Assembly (NCBI GenBank): GCA_002305685.1
Contig: DBQB01000003.1
Location: 25,794 to 89,793, forward strand
DNA from: Ruminococcaceae bacterium UBA1405
GTDB lineage: Bacteria > Bacillota > Clostridia > Oscillospirales > Ruminococcaceae
Direction of reading: 5' to 3'
Length of the DNA: 64,000 nt
Of this stretch, positions 16,840 to 25,693 are shown in pieces; position 1 is the first letter of the stretch; every line of letters starts with the position of its first letter. The notes under the pieces were generated by a model. That model searched no databases and was not told where the DNA came from. It was given only the letters and a program-made list of their open reading frames with translations. Both the position numbers and the translations under genes were made by a program.

Positions 16840-18039
16840 ATGAAGGAAATCATACTGCTGAAGGACGGCGAAATTGCCCTCAAGGGGTTAAACCGTTACA
16901 GCTTTGAGGATACCATGATCAAAAATGTCAAACGCCGTCTCTCCTCTCTGGGCCGGTTTCGTTTTTATAAGGCGCAATCCACCATCTATATCGAACCGAT
17001 GGAGGATGGGCTGGATATGGATGAAGCGGTGGAACGGCTGAAAAAGGTTTTTGGCATTGCCGCCATCAGCCGCGCCTGTATTGCCCAGAAGGATTGGGAG
17101 GACATCTGCCGCCTGGCGCCGGAATATCTGGCCCAGCAGCTGGAACAGGCCAAAACCTTTAAGGTCAACGCCAAGCGTTCCGACAAACGCTTTCCCCTCA
17201 AATCCCCGGAAATCTGCGCCGAGCTGGGCGCCATCCTGTTGGAGCAGTTTCCTCACCTGAAAGTGGACGTTAAGAACCCGGAAATCACCGTTACAGTGGA
17301 AATCCGGGATTACGCCGCCTATATCCACGCCGATCAGATCCCCGGCCCCGGCGGTATGCCGGTGGGAAGCAGCGGGAACGCAGCGCTGCTGCTTTCCGGC
17401 GGTATCGACAGCCCGGTGGCTGGCTATATGATGGCCAAGCGGGGATTGGAGCTGTGCGCAGTACATTTTGTCAGCCCCCCCTACACCAGCGACCGGGCCA
17501 AACTCAAGGTCATTGAGCTTGCCCATATCCTCACCGACTACTGCGGACGCATCCGCCTGCACGTGGTCAACCTGACCCGGATTCAGGAAACCATCAAGGA
17601 GCGCTGCCCGGAGGATCTTTTTACGGTGGTGATGCGCCGCTTTATGATGAAGATTGCCGAGAGGATTGCCCAACAGGAAAACTGTCAAGCGCTGGTCACC
17701 GGGGAAAGCCTGGCACAGGTCGCCAGCCAGACGGTACAGGCCATCGCCTGCACCGACGCGGCCACCGTGATGCCGGTGCTGCGCCCGGTCATCGGGATGG
17801 ATAAGGAAGAAATCATAAAGATCGCTCGCTCCATCGGCACCTTTGAGACCTCCATCCAACCCTATGAGGACTGCTGCACCGTATTCACCCCCAAACACCC
17901 CAAAACCAAACCCACCCTGTCCATGCTCATCGAGGCGGAAGCGGCCATCCAGGACTACCAGCAGCTGGTAGACACCGCCGTCTCCACCGTTGAGGTGATC
18001 ACTGTCACTCATGAAGGCGCCAAGGGATATCTTGAATAA
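16840..18039 (+). CDS. thiI: tRNA uridine 4-sulfurtransferase ThiI
   Basis: ThiI makes 4-thiouridine at position 8 of tRNA and in some species supplies sulfur for the thiamine thiazole. The 399-residue protein has an N-terminal ferredoxin-like/THUMP region and a PP-loop ATPase motif LLSGGIDSPVAGYM near residue 185. It lacks the C-terminal rhodanese domain of the E. coli enzyme, as is usual in Firmicutes, where a partner desulfurase provides the persulfide. The desulfurase directly upstream fits that role. The distance from GGGAG to the ATG is rather long. Confidence 0.95.
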   Translation: MKEIILLKDGEIALKGLNRYSFEDTMIKNVKRRLSSLGRFRFYKAQSTIYIEPMEDGLDMDEAVERLKKVFGIAAISRACIAQKDWEDICRLAPEYLAQQLEQAKTFKVNAKRSDKRFPLKSPEICAELGAILLEQFPHLKVDVKNPEITVTVEIRDYAAYIHADQIPGPGGMPVGSSGNAALLLSGGIDSPVAGYMMAKRGLELCAVHFVSPPYTSDRAKLKVIELAHILTDYCGRIRLHVVNLTRIQETIKERCPEDLFTVVMRRFMMKIAERIAQQENCQALVTGESLAQVASQTVQAIACTDAATVMPVLRPVIGMDKEEIIKIARSIGTFETSIQPYEDCCTVFTPKHPKTKPTLSMLIEAEAAIQDYQQLVDTAVSTVEVITVTHEGAKGYLE

Positions 18040-18189
18040 CATCCCAGTTACCATCCATGGCAAAGAGAAAATCGGCGGCGCTGATTCGCCGTCGTATTTT
18101 CGCGTCTCTCACCGAAAAAGCCGGTGACCCAATCCGGCCTTTTCCATCGCCTGGGCGGTCGGTTCGGATTATCAAAAAGGAGGGCTTCC

Positions 18190-21100
18190 ATGCCAGAGGC
18201 AAAAATCATCCGCATCGGCGGGAAAAGCACGGCGGCGGAGACGGATATTGTGAGCCATATGCGCCGCCTTTTGGCCCAACTGGGCCTGTCCAGCGACAGC
18301 GAGACGGTGGAACCAGGAGTTCCCTCCCTTCTCCGGCGCGCTCTGGCCAACGGTCTGCGCAGCTGTAACGTCATCGTGGTTCTGGGCGCCTATGGCCATT
18401 ATGGCATCGGAGGGGCCAAAGAGACCATCTTTAAAGCATTGGAACTTCCCTTTGTTCCGGATCCCCAGATTCAGCAGCGCATCCTCCACTTTGCAAAGCA
18501 GCAGCGCATAGCCCTCTCCCCTGAACTGGAGGCACTCTGGATGCTTCCCCAGGGAGCGGAACCTTTTCCGGCGGAAAACGGGGTGGACAGCGGTTTTGCC
18601 ATCTCCGCAGGAGGACAGTGTATCCTGATGCTGCCCTCCTCCCCCGAATCCTTCCATCGGATGGCGGTACAGTATGCGCTGCCGTACCTGGCGCGGTTCT
18701 TTGGCCTGGAAGCGGTTTCCCATTGCATCAGCTGCTTTGGGATGAACCAGGGCGCCATATGCGACGAATTGTATGGGGATATCCTGAAAGATCAGCTGCC
18801 CACCGTTTTCCCCACCTCCAGCCGCAACAATTTGGAAACCCAGCTCTGGATCTCCGCCTGTGCCGCGTCGGCACAGCAGGCGGAGGAAATCTGTATGCCG
18901 GTCATCCGTCGTATCCAGCAGCAGCTGGGGGATGTCGCCTATGGGCTGGACGTAACCAGTATGGAGCAGTTATCCCTCTCTTTGCTGCTGCAACAGGGGA
19001 AAAATCTGTGCATTGCCGAATCCTGCTCCTCCGGTATGCTTTACCAGCTGCTGCAGCGGGAAATAGAGCAGGAGGGAAAGGGAAACATCCCCTTCCACGG
19101 CAGCTATATGCTGGCCTCAGAGACCGCCGAAATCCATCTTCCATACCGCAAACTGCGGGGAAAGGAGATTGTCTCCCCCACCGGCGCCGGAATGCTGGCC
19201 GAATATGTCCGCCAACAGGGGGAGGAAAATGCACTGGGACTCTCGCTATGCCTGGATGAACCGGTGCGTCAGATCTATGCCGCCCTCTCCAACGGTCAAG
19301 AGGTCTATTTTCAGGCGTTTCCCCTTCCCGACGACTGTTTTGGCAACCGTGCCGCGGAGTATGGGGCCATCGCCGCCATGAAGCTGCTATACATCTTTCT
19401 CTGCCAACCTGAGCAGCTCCCAGACGGGGTTCCGGTCCGCCTTGCCGCAGCCGGAAAAGGCTTTCCTGTATCGGAGGATCCCCACAGGGAAGACGATGTC
19501 CGGCAATCAGGCGGAAAGATTGTGCGCAGGCTGCTGATATTGCTGTGCGCCATGGTATTTGCCGCTTCCTCAGCCTATCTGGGCCACTATTACTATCAGG
19601 GCTGGAACCACCGGCAGGACAGCCGGCAACTGGAACAGCTTTACAAGACCAGCAGTTCCCAGTCAGTCTCCGCCATCCCGGAGGGATACCCGGCGGAATA
19701 CCTTTCCAAATTTGCAGCATTATATGCCGTCAACCCCGATATCAAGGGATGGCTTTCCATCGACGGCACCGACTTCAGCTATCCGGTGGTACAGAGCGAT
19801 CAGGATACCGCCCAAAGCCAGTACTATCTGCGACGGGATTTTGAAGGCAACTACAGCGATCACGGCGTTCCCTTTCTGGATTACCGGGCCGATGTGAAGG
19901 AGCCCAGCGACAATCTGGTGATCTATGGGCACAATATGCGGGACGGCCAGATGTTTGAGGAGCTGCTGCAATATAAAAACCTGTCCTACTATCAGGCTCA
20001 TCCCATCATCCGTTTTGACAGCGTATATGAGGAAGCCCAATATAAGGTGGTAGCTATGTTTATCACCAATACCCTCAAGGCCCATGGTGAGATTTTCGAC
20101 TACCACAACTTCATCAACGCCCAGGACGATGAGGAGTTTGAGCGGTTTCTCTACAGCGTCCAGATCCGCTCCATCCTCAATACCGGGGTGGATGTAGGCC
20201 CTGGCGACGAGCTGCTGACCCTCTCCACCTGCAGCTATGAATTCAAAGACGCTCGATTTGTGGTGGTGGCCCGGAAGATCCGGGACGGGGAGGACCCACA
20301 GGTGGACACCACCAAAGCCACCCGCAACGACAATGTGCTGTATCCCGACATTTGGTATACCCTGTACAAAACCGAAAAGCCCAACGTATCGCTGATGAGA
20401 GCCATTTTGCCGGAGGCGGACCGCTCCATCACCGTCACCAATCAGCTCTCTTTTACTCAGGAAACGGCGCCGCCCCCGGAACTCTCCGACACGCTGCCGC
20501 TGCCCAACGGTATCACGGTTATCCCGGTACGGCCTTCAGACCAAACGGACCAAACCGATGATCTTTCAGACGACGAGGAGCTGCCGGCGGTTGAGATACC
20601 ATCGTCCCAATCGTCCGAGCCGCCGGCGTCCTCCTCCAGTGAAACCATCGTCTCCTCCCAGCCAAGCGTCTCGGTATCGGAGAGTTCCAGTTCTCCATCG
20701 GAAAGCATGGAAAGTGCCGTATCCTCATCCTCCGACGTCTCCTCCTCTCAGGCATCCGGAATTGTGATTTCCAGCTCCCTGCCTGGGGTTGCCGGAATGC
20801 GTCCCTCCTCCAGTACACCCCAGGGAATCGCCGGGCTTCGTCCCTCCTCTGACAGCTCCGATCACCAACAAGACCAGGAGATCTACGAGGAGGAAGATCC
20901 CGAGGAAACCGATTCCTCCCCGGAGTACGACGACAGCGAAACCTTATCGGTATACTATAACGGCTCTCGGTACACAGACAGCGCCTATGACATTGTCTGC
21001 AAGGTTGTGGCGGCAGAGATGGGCTCAGCCAACGCGGAAGCGCTCAAGGCCCAGGCCGTCGCTGCATATACATATATCTGCTATGAAAACAACCGGGGGG

Positions 21101-21723
21101 TTTCCCCTTCGGTGGTGATGAAAACCCCCACCACCGCGGTAAAAAGCGCAGTGGCGGAGGTAATTGGCGAGGCGGTCTATTACAACGGCAGCCTGGCATT
21201 CACCTGCTATCACGCTACCAGCGCAGGACGCACCAACTCCTCCGCCGATGTCTGGGGAGGATCCTGCCCCTATCTGGTCAGTGTGGACAGCTCGGTGGAT
21301 CGGGACGCTTACCGGTTTGAGGACACCAAACGTATCTCCGCCGACGCAGTGGCAAGCGCGGTGGAAGAACAGCTGGGGATAGAGCTGGACGGCGATCCTG
21401 CCGATTGGTTTGAGGTGATCTCCTACACCGATGGCGGTTACAACGATGTGGTATCGGTGGGCGGATACACCAAGTATTATTACGACGCCAACAACAAATC
21501 CTATCCCATCACCGGACGGGTGCTGCGGGAAGCGGTGCTGGGACTGCGCTCCGCCTGTTTTGAGGTGGAGTATCTGGACAACCGGGACGAGTTTATCTTT
21601 ACCACCTATGGCTATGGCCATGGGGTAGGAATGAGTCAGACCGGCGCCATGCTGATGGCGGCGGAGGGTGCGGATTATGTGGAGATTCTGGAACATTACT
21701 TTCCGGGAACCACCGTCCGCTGA
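18190..21723 (+). CDS. CinA-like / class B sortase / SpoIID fusion protein
   Basis: One uninterrupted frame of 1177 residues. The ATG at 18190 is set by AAGGAGG 7 bases upstream; open sequence to 18124 is not needed. Residues 1-430 align with CinA (MoaB-like domain, then NMN deamidase-like domain) but with altered motifs: GAYGHYGIGG where GGLGPTxDD is expected and AESCSSG for AESCTGG. A transmembrane helix is at about 446-466. Residues 520-700 are a class B sortase with His581 (YGHNMRDG), Cys681 (TLSTCSYEF) and Arg689. A Ser/Pro/acidic linker (about 790-915) contains a repeated G-V/I-AG-M/L-RPSS. Residues 925-1177 form a SpoIID/LytB domain with VVAAEM (Glu943) and GYGHGVGMSQTGA. CinA would face the cytosol and the sortase and SpoIID domains the wall. 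Function is unknown; regulation of wall enzymes by the CinA part is speculation. Confidence 0.9.
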   Translation: MPEAKIIRIGGKSTAAETDIVSHMRRLLAQLGLSSDSETVEPGVPSLLRRALANGLRSCNVIVVLGAYGHYGIGGAKETIFKALELPFVPDPQIQQRILHFAKQQRIALSPELEALWMLPQGAEPFPAENGVDSGFAISAGGQCILMLPSSPESFHRMAVQYALPYLARFFGLEAVSHCISCFGMNQGAICDELYGDILKDQLPTVFPTSSRNNLETQLWISACAASAQQAEEICMPVIRRIQQQLGDVAYGLDVTSMEQLSLSLLLQQGKNLCIAESCSSGMLYQLLQREIEQEGKGNIPFHGSYMLASETAEIHLPYRKLRGKEIVSPTGAGMLAEYVRQQGEENALGLSLCLDEPVRQIYAALSNGQEVYFQAFPLPDDCFGNRAAEYGAIAAMKLLYIFLCQPEQLPDGVPVRLAAAGKGFPVSEDPHREDDVRQSGGKIVRRLLILLCAMVFAASSAYLGHYYYQGWNHRQDSRQLEQLYKTSSSQSVSAIPEGYPAEYLSKFAALYAVNPDIKGWLSIDGTDFSYPVVQSDQDTAQSQYYLRRDFEGNYSDHGVPFLDYRADVKEPSDNLVIYGHNMRDGQMFEELLQYKNLSYYQAHPIIRFDSVYEEAQYKVVAMFITNTLKAHGEIFDYHNFINAQDDEEFERFLYSVQIRSILNTGVDVGPGDELLTLSTCSYEFKDARFVVVARKIRDGEDPQVDTTKATRNDNVLYPDIWYTLYKTEKPNVSLMRAILPEADRSITVTNQLSFTQETAPPPELSDTLPLPNGITVIPVRPSDQTDQTDDLSDDEELPAVEIPSSQSSEPPASSSSETIVSSQPSVSVSESSSSPSESMESAVSSSSDVSSSQASGIVISSSLPGVAGMRPSSSTPQGIAGLRPSSDSSDHQQDQEIYEEEDPEETDSSPEYDDSETLSVYYNGSRYTDSAYDIVCKVVAAEMGSANAEALKAQAVAAYTYICYENNRGVSPSVVMKTPTTAVKSAVAEVIGEAVYYNGSLAFTCYHATSAGRTNSSADVWGGSCPYLVSVDSSVDRDAYRFEDTKRISADAVASAVEEQLGIELDGDPADWFEVISYTDGGYNDVVSVGGYTKYYYDANNKSYPITGRVLREAVLGLRSACFEVEYLDNRDEFIFTTYGYGHGVGMSQTGAMLMAAEGADYVEILEHYFPGTTVR

Positions 21724-21760
21724 CGCTCTATCCTTCCCAAGCCTTATCCCCTCACAGACA

Positions 21761-21807
21761 AATCGCCTTGTGAAAGCGTCCATTTGCTTTCACAAGGCGA
21801 TTTTTTT
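21761..21807. terminator. Terminator between the fusion gene and the kinase gene
   Basis: A perfect 17-bp stem (21761-21777 with 21786-21802) is followed by seven T on the plus strand. It lies between convergent genes. The minus strand lacks a long T run, so it acts mainly on the plus strand, with possible use in both directions. Confidence 0.85.
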
Positions 21808-21815
21808 CAAAAAGA

Positions 21816-23324
21816 TTACTGGACAACAATCTCCTCCGGCTCCACCCGTTCCAGCTCAAACCAAAAGATGCTGCCCTGTCCCTCGGTGCTGATCACCGAG
21901 AACGCCGCATGATGCAGTTCCAGCACCGCCCGCACAATCGAAAGGCCCAATCCGGTGCCCACAGTGGAGCGTTTATGCACCTTATCCACCTTATAATAAC
22001 GATCCCAGATATAGGGAAGCTTGTCGGCCGGGATTCCCTCGCCGGTATCGATGATCTCAATCTTTACCTTGTTGCCGCTTACGCTTTGGCAGACGGTAAC
22101 CTGTTTGTCCTCCCCGGTATAGTTGATGGCGTTGTTGATCAGGTTGTAGATTACCTGGGAGATCTTGACCTGATCGGCCCGCACATAAACGTTTTCCCCG
22201 CTGATAAAGTTGATATGATACCCTCTCTGTTCGGTGAGTTTCGCATACCGGGAGATGATATCCCGCACATCCTGGGTCAGATTGTACACCGAAAGGTTTA
22301 AGGTCTGTACCCCTGCCTGTAACTTGGAGAGATCCAGAATATCGGTTACCAGCACCGATAACCGTTTGGCCTCATCGATGATGATCTGTACATTTTCCGG
22401 GGTATTTTCCCCCGGCAGATCCCGCATCACCTCCGCATATCCGGTAATCATGGTCAGGGGCGTGCGCAGGTCATGGGAGATGTTGGCAATCAGCTCCCGG
22501 CGCAGCGCTTCCACCTTGGACAATTCCACCGCCGCATAGTTGAGGGTATCCCGCAGCTCCCGGATCTCCAGATAGCCCTGGCCGGTAAAACGCACGTCGT
22601 AATTTCCGGTAGCCAGCAGCTTGGCTGTGCGGTTGATCTGCACAATGGGGGCGGAAATCAGCCGGGAAATCCCCAGCGCCAGCAGCAGCGAAAGCACCAG
22701 CATGATCGCTGCAATGTAAATAAACTGTACCCGCAGGGTTTCCACCGTGGAATTGACGGGTGAGATCTGGGAATGCAGCAGCACCATCACCGAGGTCCCA
22801 TCGCTTTTTTCCAGCGTGCGGACATAGATCATCGATTCCATCATAAATTCGGCTTTTCCCGGAACCTTGCCGATATACAGGGGAAACTCTCCATCCTTTT
22901 TGGTAAAATCAAAGGATTCCTTAGAAAACTGTTCGAACAATATGCCGCCGTTTTGCTGCGCACGGTTATAAAAATCCTGCAGCTGCCAGGCGGGCAAATC
23001 GATGAAACGGTTATAGGACTCGGTGCTCTCCTTAAGCAGCTCATTTCCCTGGCTGTCCACAATGCGGATGCTGACGTTGTTCTGAACCGCAATCTGATCC
23101 ACCAGCTCGGCAAGGCCTTGGCTTTCAATGTTGCGCACCACCATATCGCCGGAGGATTTGAGGGTGCGGGTTTTGATGCTCTTATAAAAGCTATCGAGAA
23201 ATACGATCTGGAACAGCCAAAGCAGCGCCAACAGCAGGCCGCTGAACAGCAAAAGCCAGCCGAAAATTTTCCATTTGATGCTTAAATTACTCCATTTTTG
23301 TCTTATCTTCCATCTATCCTTCAA
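21816..23324 (-). CDS. Membrane sensor histidine kinase
   Basis: The 502-residue kinase has TM1 at about 20-44, an extracytoplasmic sensor loop, TM2 at about 200-222, HAMP at 222-275, the H box NISHDLRTPLTMITGY with His284, then N box NLINNAINYTG, DTGEGIP and GTGLGLSI. It should phosphorylate the response regulator encoded directly upstream. The start is a TTG at 23324 that overlaps the regulator stop by 11 bases, so translation is probably coupled; the nearby ATG at 23313 is out of frame and soon meets a stop. The stimulus is unknown. Confidence 0.93.
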   Translation of the reverse strand: MKDRWKIRQKWSNLSIKWKIFGWLLLFSGLLLALLWLFQIVFLDSFYKSIKTRTLKSSGDMVVRNIESQGLAELVDQIAVQNNVSIRIVDSQGNELLKESTESYNRFIDLPAWQLQDFYNRAQQNGGILFEQFSKESFDFTKKDGEFPLYIGKVPGKAEFMMESMIYVRTLEKSDGTSVMVLLHSQISPVNSTVETLRVQFIYIAAIMLVLSLLLALGISRLISAPIVQINRTAKLLATGNYDVRFTGQGYLEIRELRDTLNYAAVELSKVEALRRELIANISHDLRTPLTMITGYAEVMRDLPGENTPENVQIIIDEAKRLSVLVTDILDLSKLQAGVQTLNLSVYNLTQDVRDIISRYAKLTEQRGYHINFISGENVYVRADQVKISQVIYNLINNAINYTGEDKQVTVCQSVSGNKVKIEIIDTGEGIPADKLPYIWDRYYKVDKVHKRSTVGTGLGLSIVRAVLELHHAAFSVISTEGQGSIFWFELERVEPEEIVVQ

Positions 23325-23985
23325 AGCGATACCCCACGCCCCGCAGCGTTACAATAAATTTACTGTACTCTCCCAAACTTTTGCGCAGCAGTTTGATATG
23401 CGTATCCAATGTCCGGTCGTCTCCAAAAAAGTCATAGCCCCACACATCGGAGATCAGTTTTTCCCGGGTCAAAGCAATGCCGCGGTTTTTGACCATATAG
23501 AAAAACAGATCATACTCCTTGGGAGACATATCCACCCGCTGATCGTTGACAAACACCATCCGTCCGGTAAAATCCACCTTGAGCCCCTCAATGACCAGGA
23601 TATCCTTCTGCGGCTCCGGCTGGGCCGTGCTGCGCTTGATGACGGCGGCAATGCGCATCATAAGCTCCTTGGGGGAAAAGGGCTTGACCACATAATCGTC
23701 AATTCCCAGCTCAAACCCATGGATCTTGTCGTATTCTTCTCCCCGTGCGGAGAGCATAATCACCGGGACGGTGCAAAATTTGCGAATCTCGCGGCAAGCC
23801 GAAAAACCGTCCAGCTCCGGCATCATCACATCCATCACAATCAAATCAAAGGATTGTTTTTTACAAATTTCGATGGCCTCCATGCCGTCGGAGGCTTCTT
23901 CCACTTCATATCCCTCAAACAGAGCGTATTTCTTGATCATCTCCCGGATGCCGGTTTCGTCGTCCACAATCAAGATACGATACAT
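23314..23985 (-). CDS. OmpR-family response regulator
   Basis: The 223-residue regulator has a receiver domain (VDDE, phospho-acceptor Asp52 in IVMDVMMPELDG, Lys in VKPFSPKEL) and a winged-helix DNA-binding domain ending in LRGVGYRFEG. The ATG at 23985 has AAGGAGG 8 bases upstream, preferred over the in-frame codon 15 positions earlier. It is the first gene of a two-gene operon with the kinase. Confidence 0.95.
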   Translation of the reverse strand: MYRILIVDDETGIREMIKKYALFEGYEVEEASDGMEAIEICKKQSFDLIVMDVMMPELDGFSACREIRKFCTVPVIMLSARGEEYDKIHGFELGIDDYVVKPFSPKELMMRIAAVIKRSTAQPEPQKDILVIEGLKVDFTGRMVFVNDQRVDMSPKEYDLFFYMVKNRGIALTREKLISDVWGYDFFGDDRTLDTHIKLLRKSLGEYSKFIVTLRGVGYRFEG

Positions 23986-24028
23986 ATCCCATTCCTCCTT
24001 TGGTGATATCCACAAACATTTCAAGTTC

Positions 24029-24192
24029 ATTATACATCATTTGCCGTACACTATGTGAAGGACAGGTGAAACGGCACTGAAAGATAACTGAATTATCAAA
24101 AAGCGCAAACCTGATACGGGGAAAGCGGTTTTCCCGCAAAATATGTCGCAGGGCGTAAATCGATTATACCCGCAAAGGAACAAAAAAGTAAA
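24029..24192 (-). promoter_or_regulatory. Promoter region of the two-component operon
   Basis: Two candidate starts are visible on the minus strand. The better is TTTACT (24187-24192), an 18-base spacer and TATAAT (24163-24168). A second TATAAT (24029-24034) has only a poorly spaced -35. With the terminator at 24263-24299 this accounts for the 336-base gap upstream of the regulator. Confidence 0.5.
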
Positions 24193-24262
24193 GAAAAATT
24201 GTTCCAAAATCAGTTGTAGGGAAACGCTGTCGAATCATTTGGGGAAAAATCGATTGGACACA

Positions 24263-24299
24263 AAACCGGCTCCGTGTTTGTTGGACACAGAGCCGGTTT
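24263..24299 (-). terminator. Terminator of the esterase/sulfatase operon
   Basis: The arms AAACCGGCTC and GAGCCGGTTT, with an additional GTGT/ACAC pairing toward the loop, are followed by TTTTG on the minus strand, 22 bases after the stop codon. Confidence 0.75.
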
Positions 24300-24321
24300 G
24301 TTGTTTGGGCCACCCTCCACT

Positions 24322-24897
24322 TCACGCCTGATTCCAGACTTCCGGGAAGCGTTGACGCAAAAAGGCACTGTACTTGTCGGAGGGGGTTTCTTTGAGGCGG
24401 TATTTCTGAATCTCTTCCGCAACGGTCAGGCGGATGTATTCCAGCTGCCGCCAGTTGAGCGTATCATAGCGCCGCACCATCAGCTTCCCGCAGCGCTCAT
24501 ATTCCAGCAGTGCTTCCAACACATCCAGCAGCTCCATATAGCCGCACACCTCCACCGGTTTACGGCTCACCATCGCACAGGGATTGGCGGTGTCTGTTTC
24601 CAGAGAAATCTCCGCGTCGCAGTAGCAGTGATAAACATAACCGGTCTTTCCGCCATAAAGATCCTCCAACGCGTGGGGATAGTATTCGGTATACACCGGA
24701 ACCTTGCCCTGAAAACCATAGGGATAAAAACTGTGAGGCTGTTCCACCGGTTTTACAGCATAGAGCGCTGCAACCACGGCGTTGGCGGTGAGATACACGC
24801 AGGGGGTACGCTGGCAGAAGGAGTGGGGTTCCAAACGGCTCAATCCACCGGTTGGACTTCCGTGATAATATTCTCTGGCCGTACCTCTGGTTTCCAT
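24322..24897 (-). CDS. Conserved protein of unknown function with HGSP motif
   Basis: This 191-residue soluble protein closes the sulfatase/esterase operon. The ATG at 24897 is preferred over a GTG three codons earlier because GGGGGAG lies 8 bases before it. The N-terminal YYHGSPTGGLSRLEPH followed by VYLTANAVVAALYA and later YHCY resembles the start of ADP-ribosyltransferase-like folds (HGS, then Y/T-x-x-x-A-x-x-Y). That is a weak pattern match, not an identification. It is rich in Tyr and Cys and has no signal peptide or membrane segment. Confidence 0.6.
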   Translation of the reverse strand: METRGTAREYYHGSPTGGLSRLEPHSFCQRTPCVYLTANAVVAALYAVKPVEQPHSFYPYGFQGKVPVYTEYYPHALEDLYGGKTGYVYHCYCDAEISLETDTANPCAMVSRKPVEVCGYMELLDVLEALLEYERCGKLMVRRYDTLNWRQLEYIRLTVAEEIQKYRLKETPSDKYSAFLRQRFPEVWNQA

Positions 24898-24921
24898 GAA
24901 CAGCACTCCCCCAAAACTCTT

Positions 24922-25692
24922 TTACTTTTTCTTTTCCAATCCCAGATAATCAAAGAATTTTTGAATCTCAAGATCCCAAAACTCCCACTGATGTCCATAT
25001 CCTTCCAGCACATCATACTGATAGTGGAAGGGATCGCCGGGATAGGAGGTAAAGAAATCCCGCATCAGGTTGTTTTGATAAAGCCAGGGATCGTTGGAGC
25101 CGCAGGCATGATACACCTTGGGCGGCGTCACGCCGCTGGCCATCAGCTTGCGCCCCACGCTCTTAAGGCCATATTCGTTCTGATCCAGATCCCCGTCGCC
25201 AAAGAGAACCCATTTCTCCTTCTGACGATGGGAGAAATCCGAATCCGCTTTGTCCCCGGCGGAAAACGCGCCGATGGCTCCGTAGATATCCGGATTGGTC
25301 AGCCCCACATGGATACACCCATATCCGCCGTTGGAAAGGCCCGACACAAAGTTGTCCTCCCGATTGTGGGAAAGCCTGGGAAAGAGGCCGCGCATAATCT
25401 CCACCAGCTCGCGGCCAACGAAATCCCCATACCGCATTCCCACGTTCATGTTGACAAAGCAGGATTTATGAACTCCCGGCATAACAACCGCCAACTCCCG
25501 TTCCCGGGCGTACGCCTCAATACGGCTTTCCCGCAGCCATGCGGTATGGTCGCCGCTTCCGCCGTGGTACAGCCAGAGGGTTTTGTATTTCTTTTCCGGA
25601 GGATAAGGCTCTTTGGGCTGGGGCATCAGTACATATGCGCACATATCCATCCCCAGCACCTTCGAATAAAACTGTACTTCCATCAGTGCCAT
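24922..25692 (-). CDS. Alpha/beta-hydrolase esterase, second of a tandem pair
   Basis: The 256-residue serine esterase resembles the esterase D/tributyrin esterase group acting on short acyl esters. The triad is readable as Ser120 (GLSNGGYG), Asp201 (GSNDPW) and His234 (YGHQWEFWD). The ATG at 25692 lies one base after the upstream stop, with GGAGC as ribosome site, so it is translationally coupled. It is a diverged paralogue of the preceding gene with the same layout. No signal peptide is present, so substrates must be imported. Confidence 0.88.
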   Translation of the reverse strand: MALMEVQFYSKVLGMDMCAYVLMPQPKEPYPPEKKYKTLWLYHGGSGDHTAWLRESRIEAYARERELAVVMPGVHKSCFVNMNVGMRYGDFVGRELVEIMRGLFPRLSHNREDNFVSGLSNGGYGCIHVGLTNPDIYGAIGAFSAGDKADSDFSHRQKEKWVLFGDGDLDQNEYGLKSVGRKLMASGVTPPKVYHACGSNDPWLYQNNLMRDFFTSYPGDPFHYQYDVLEGYGHQWEFWDLEIQKFFDYLGLEKKK

Positions 25693-25693
25693 A

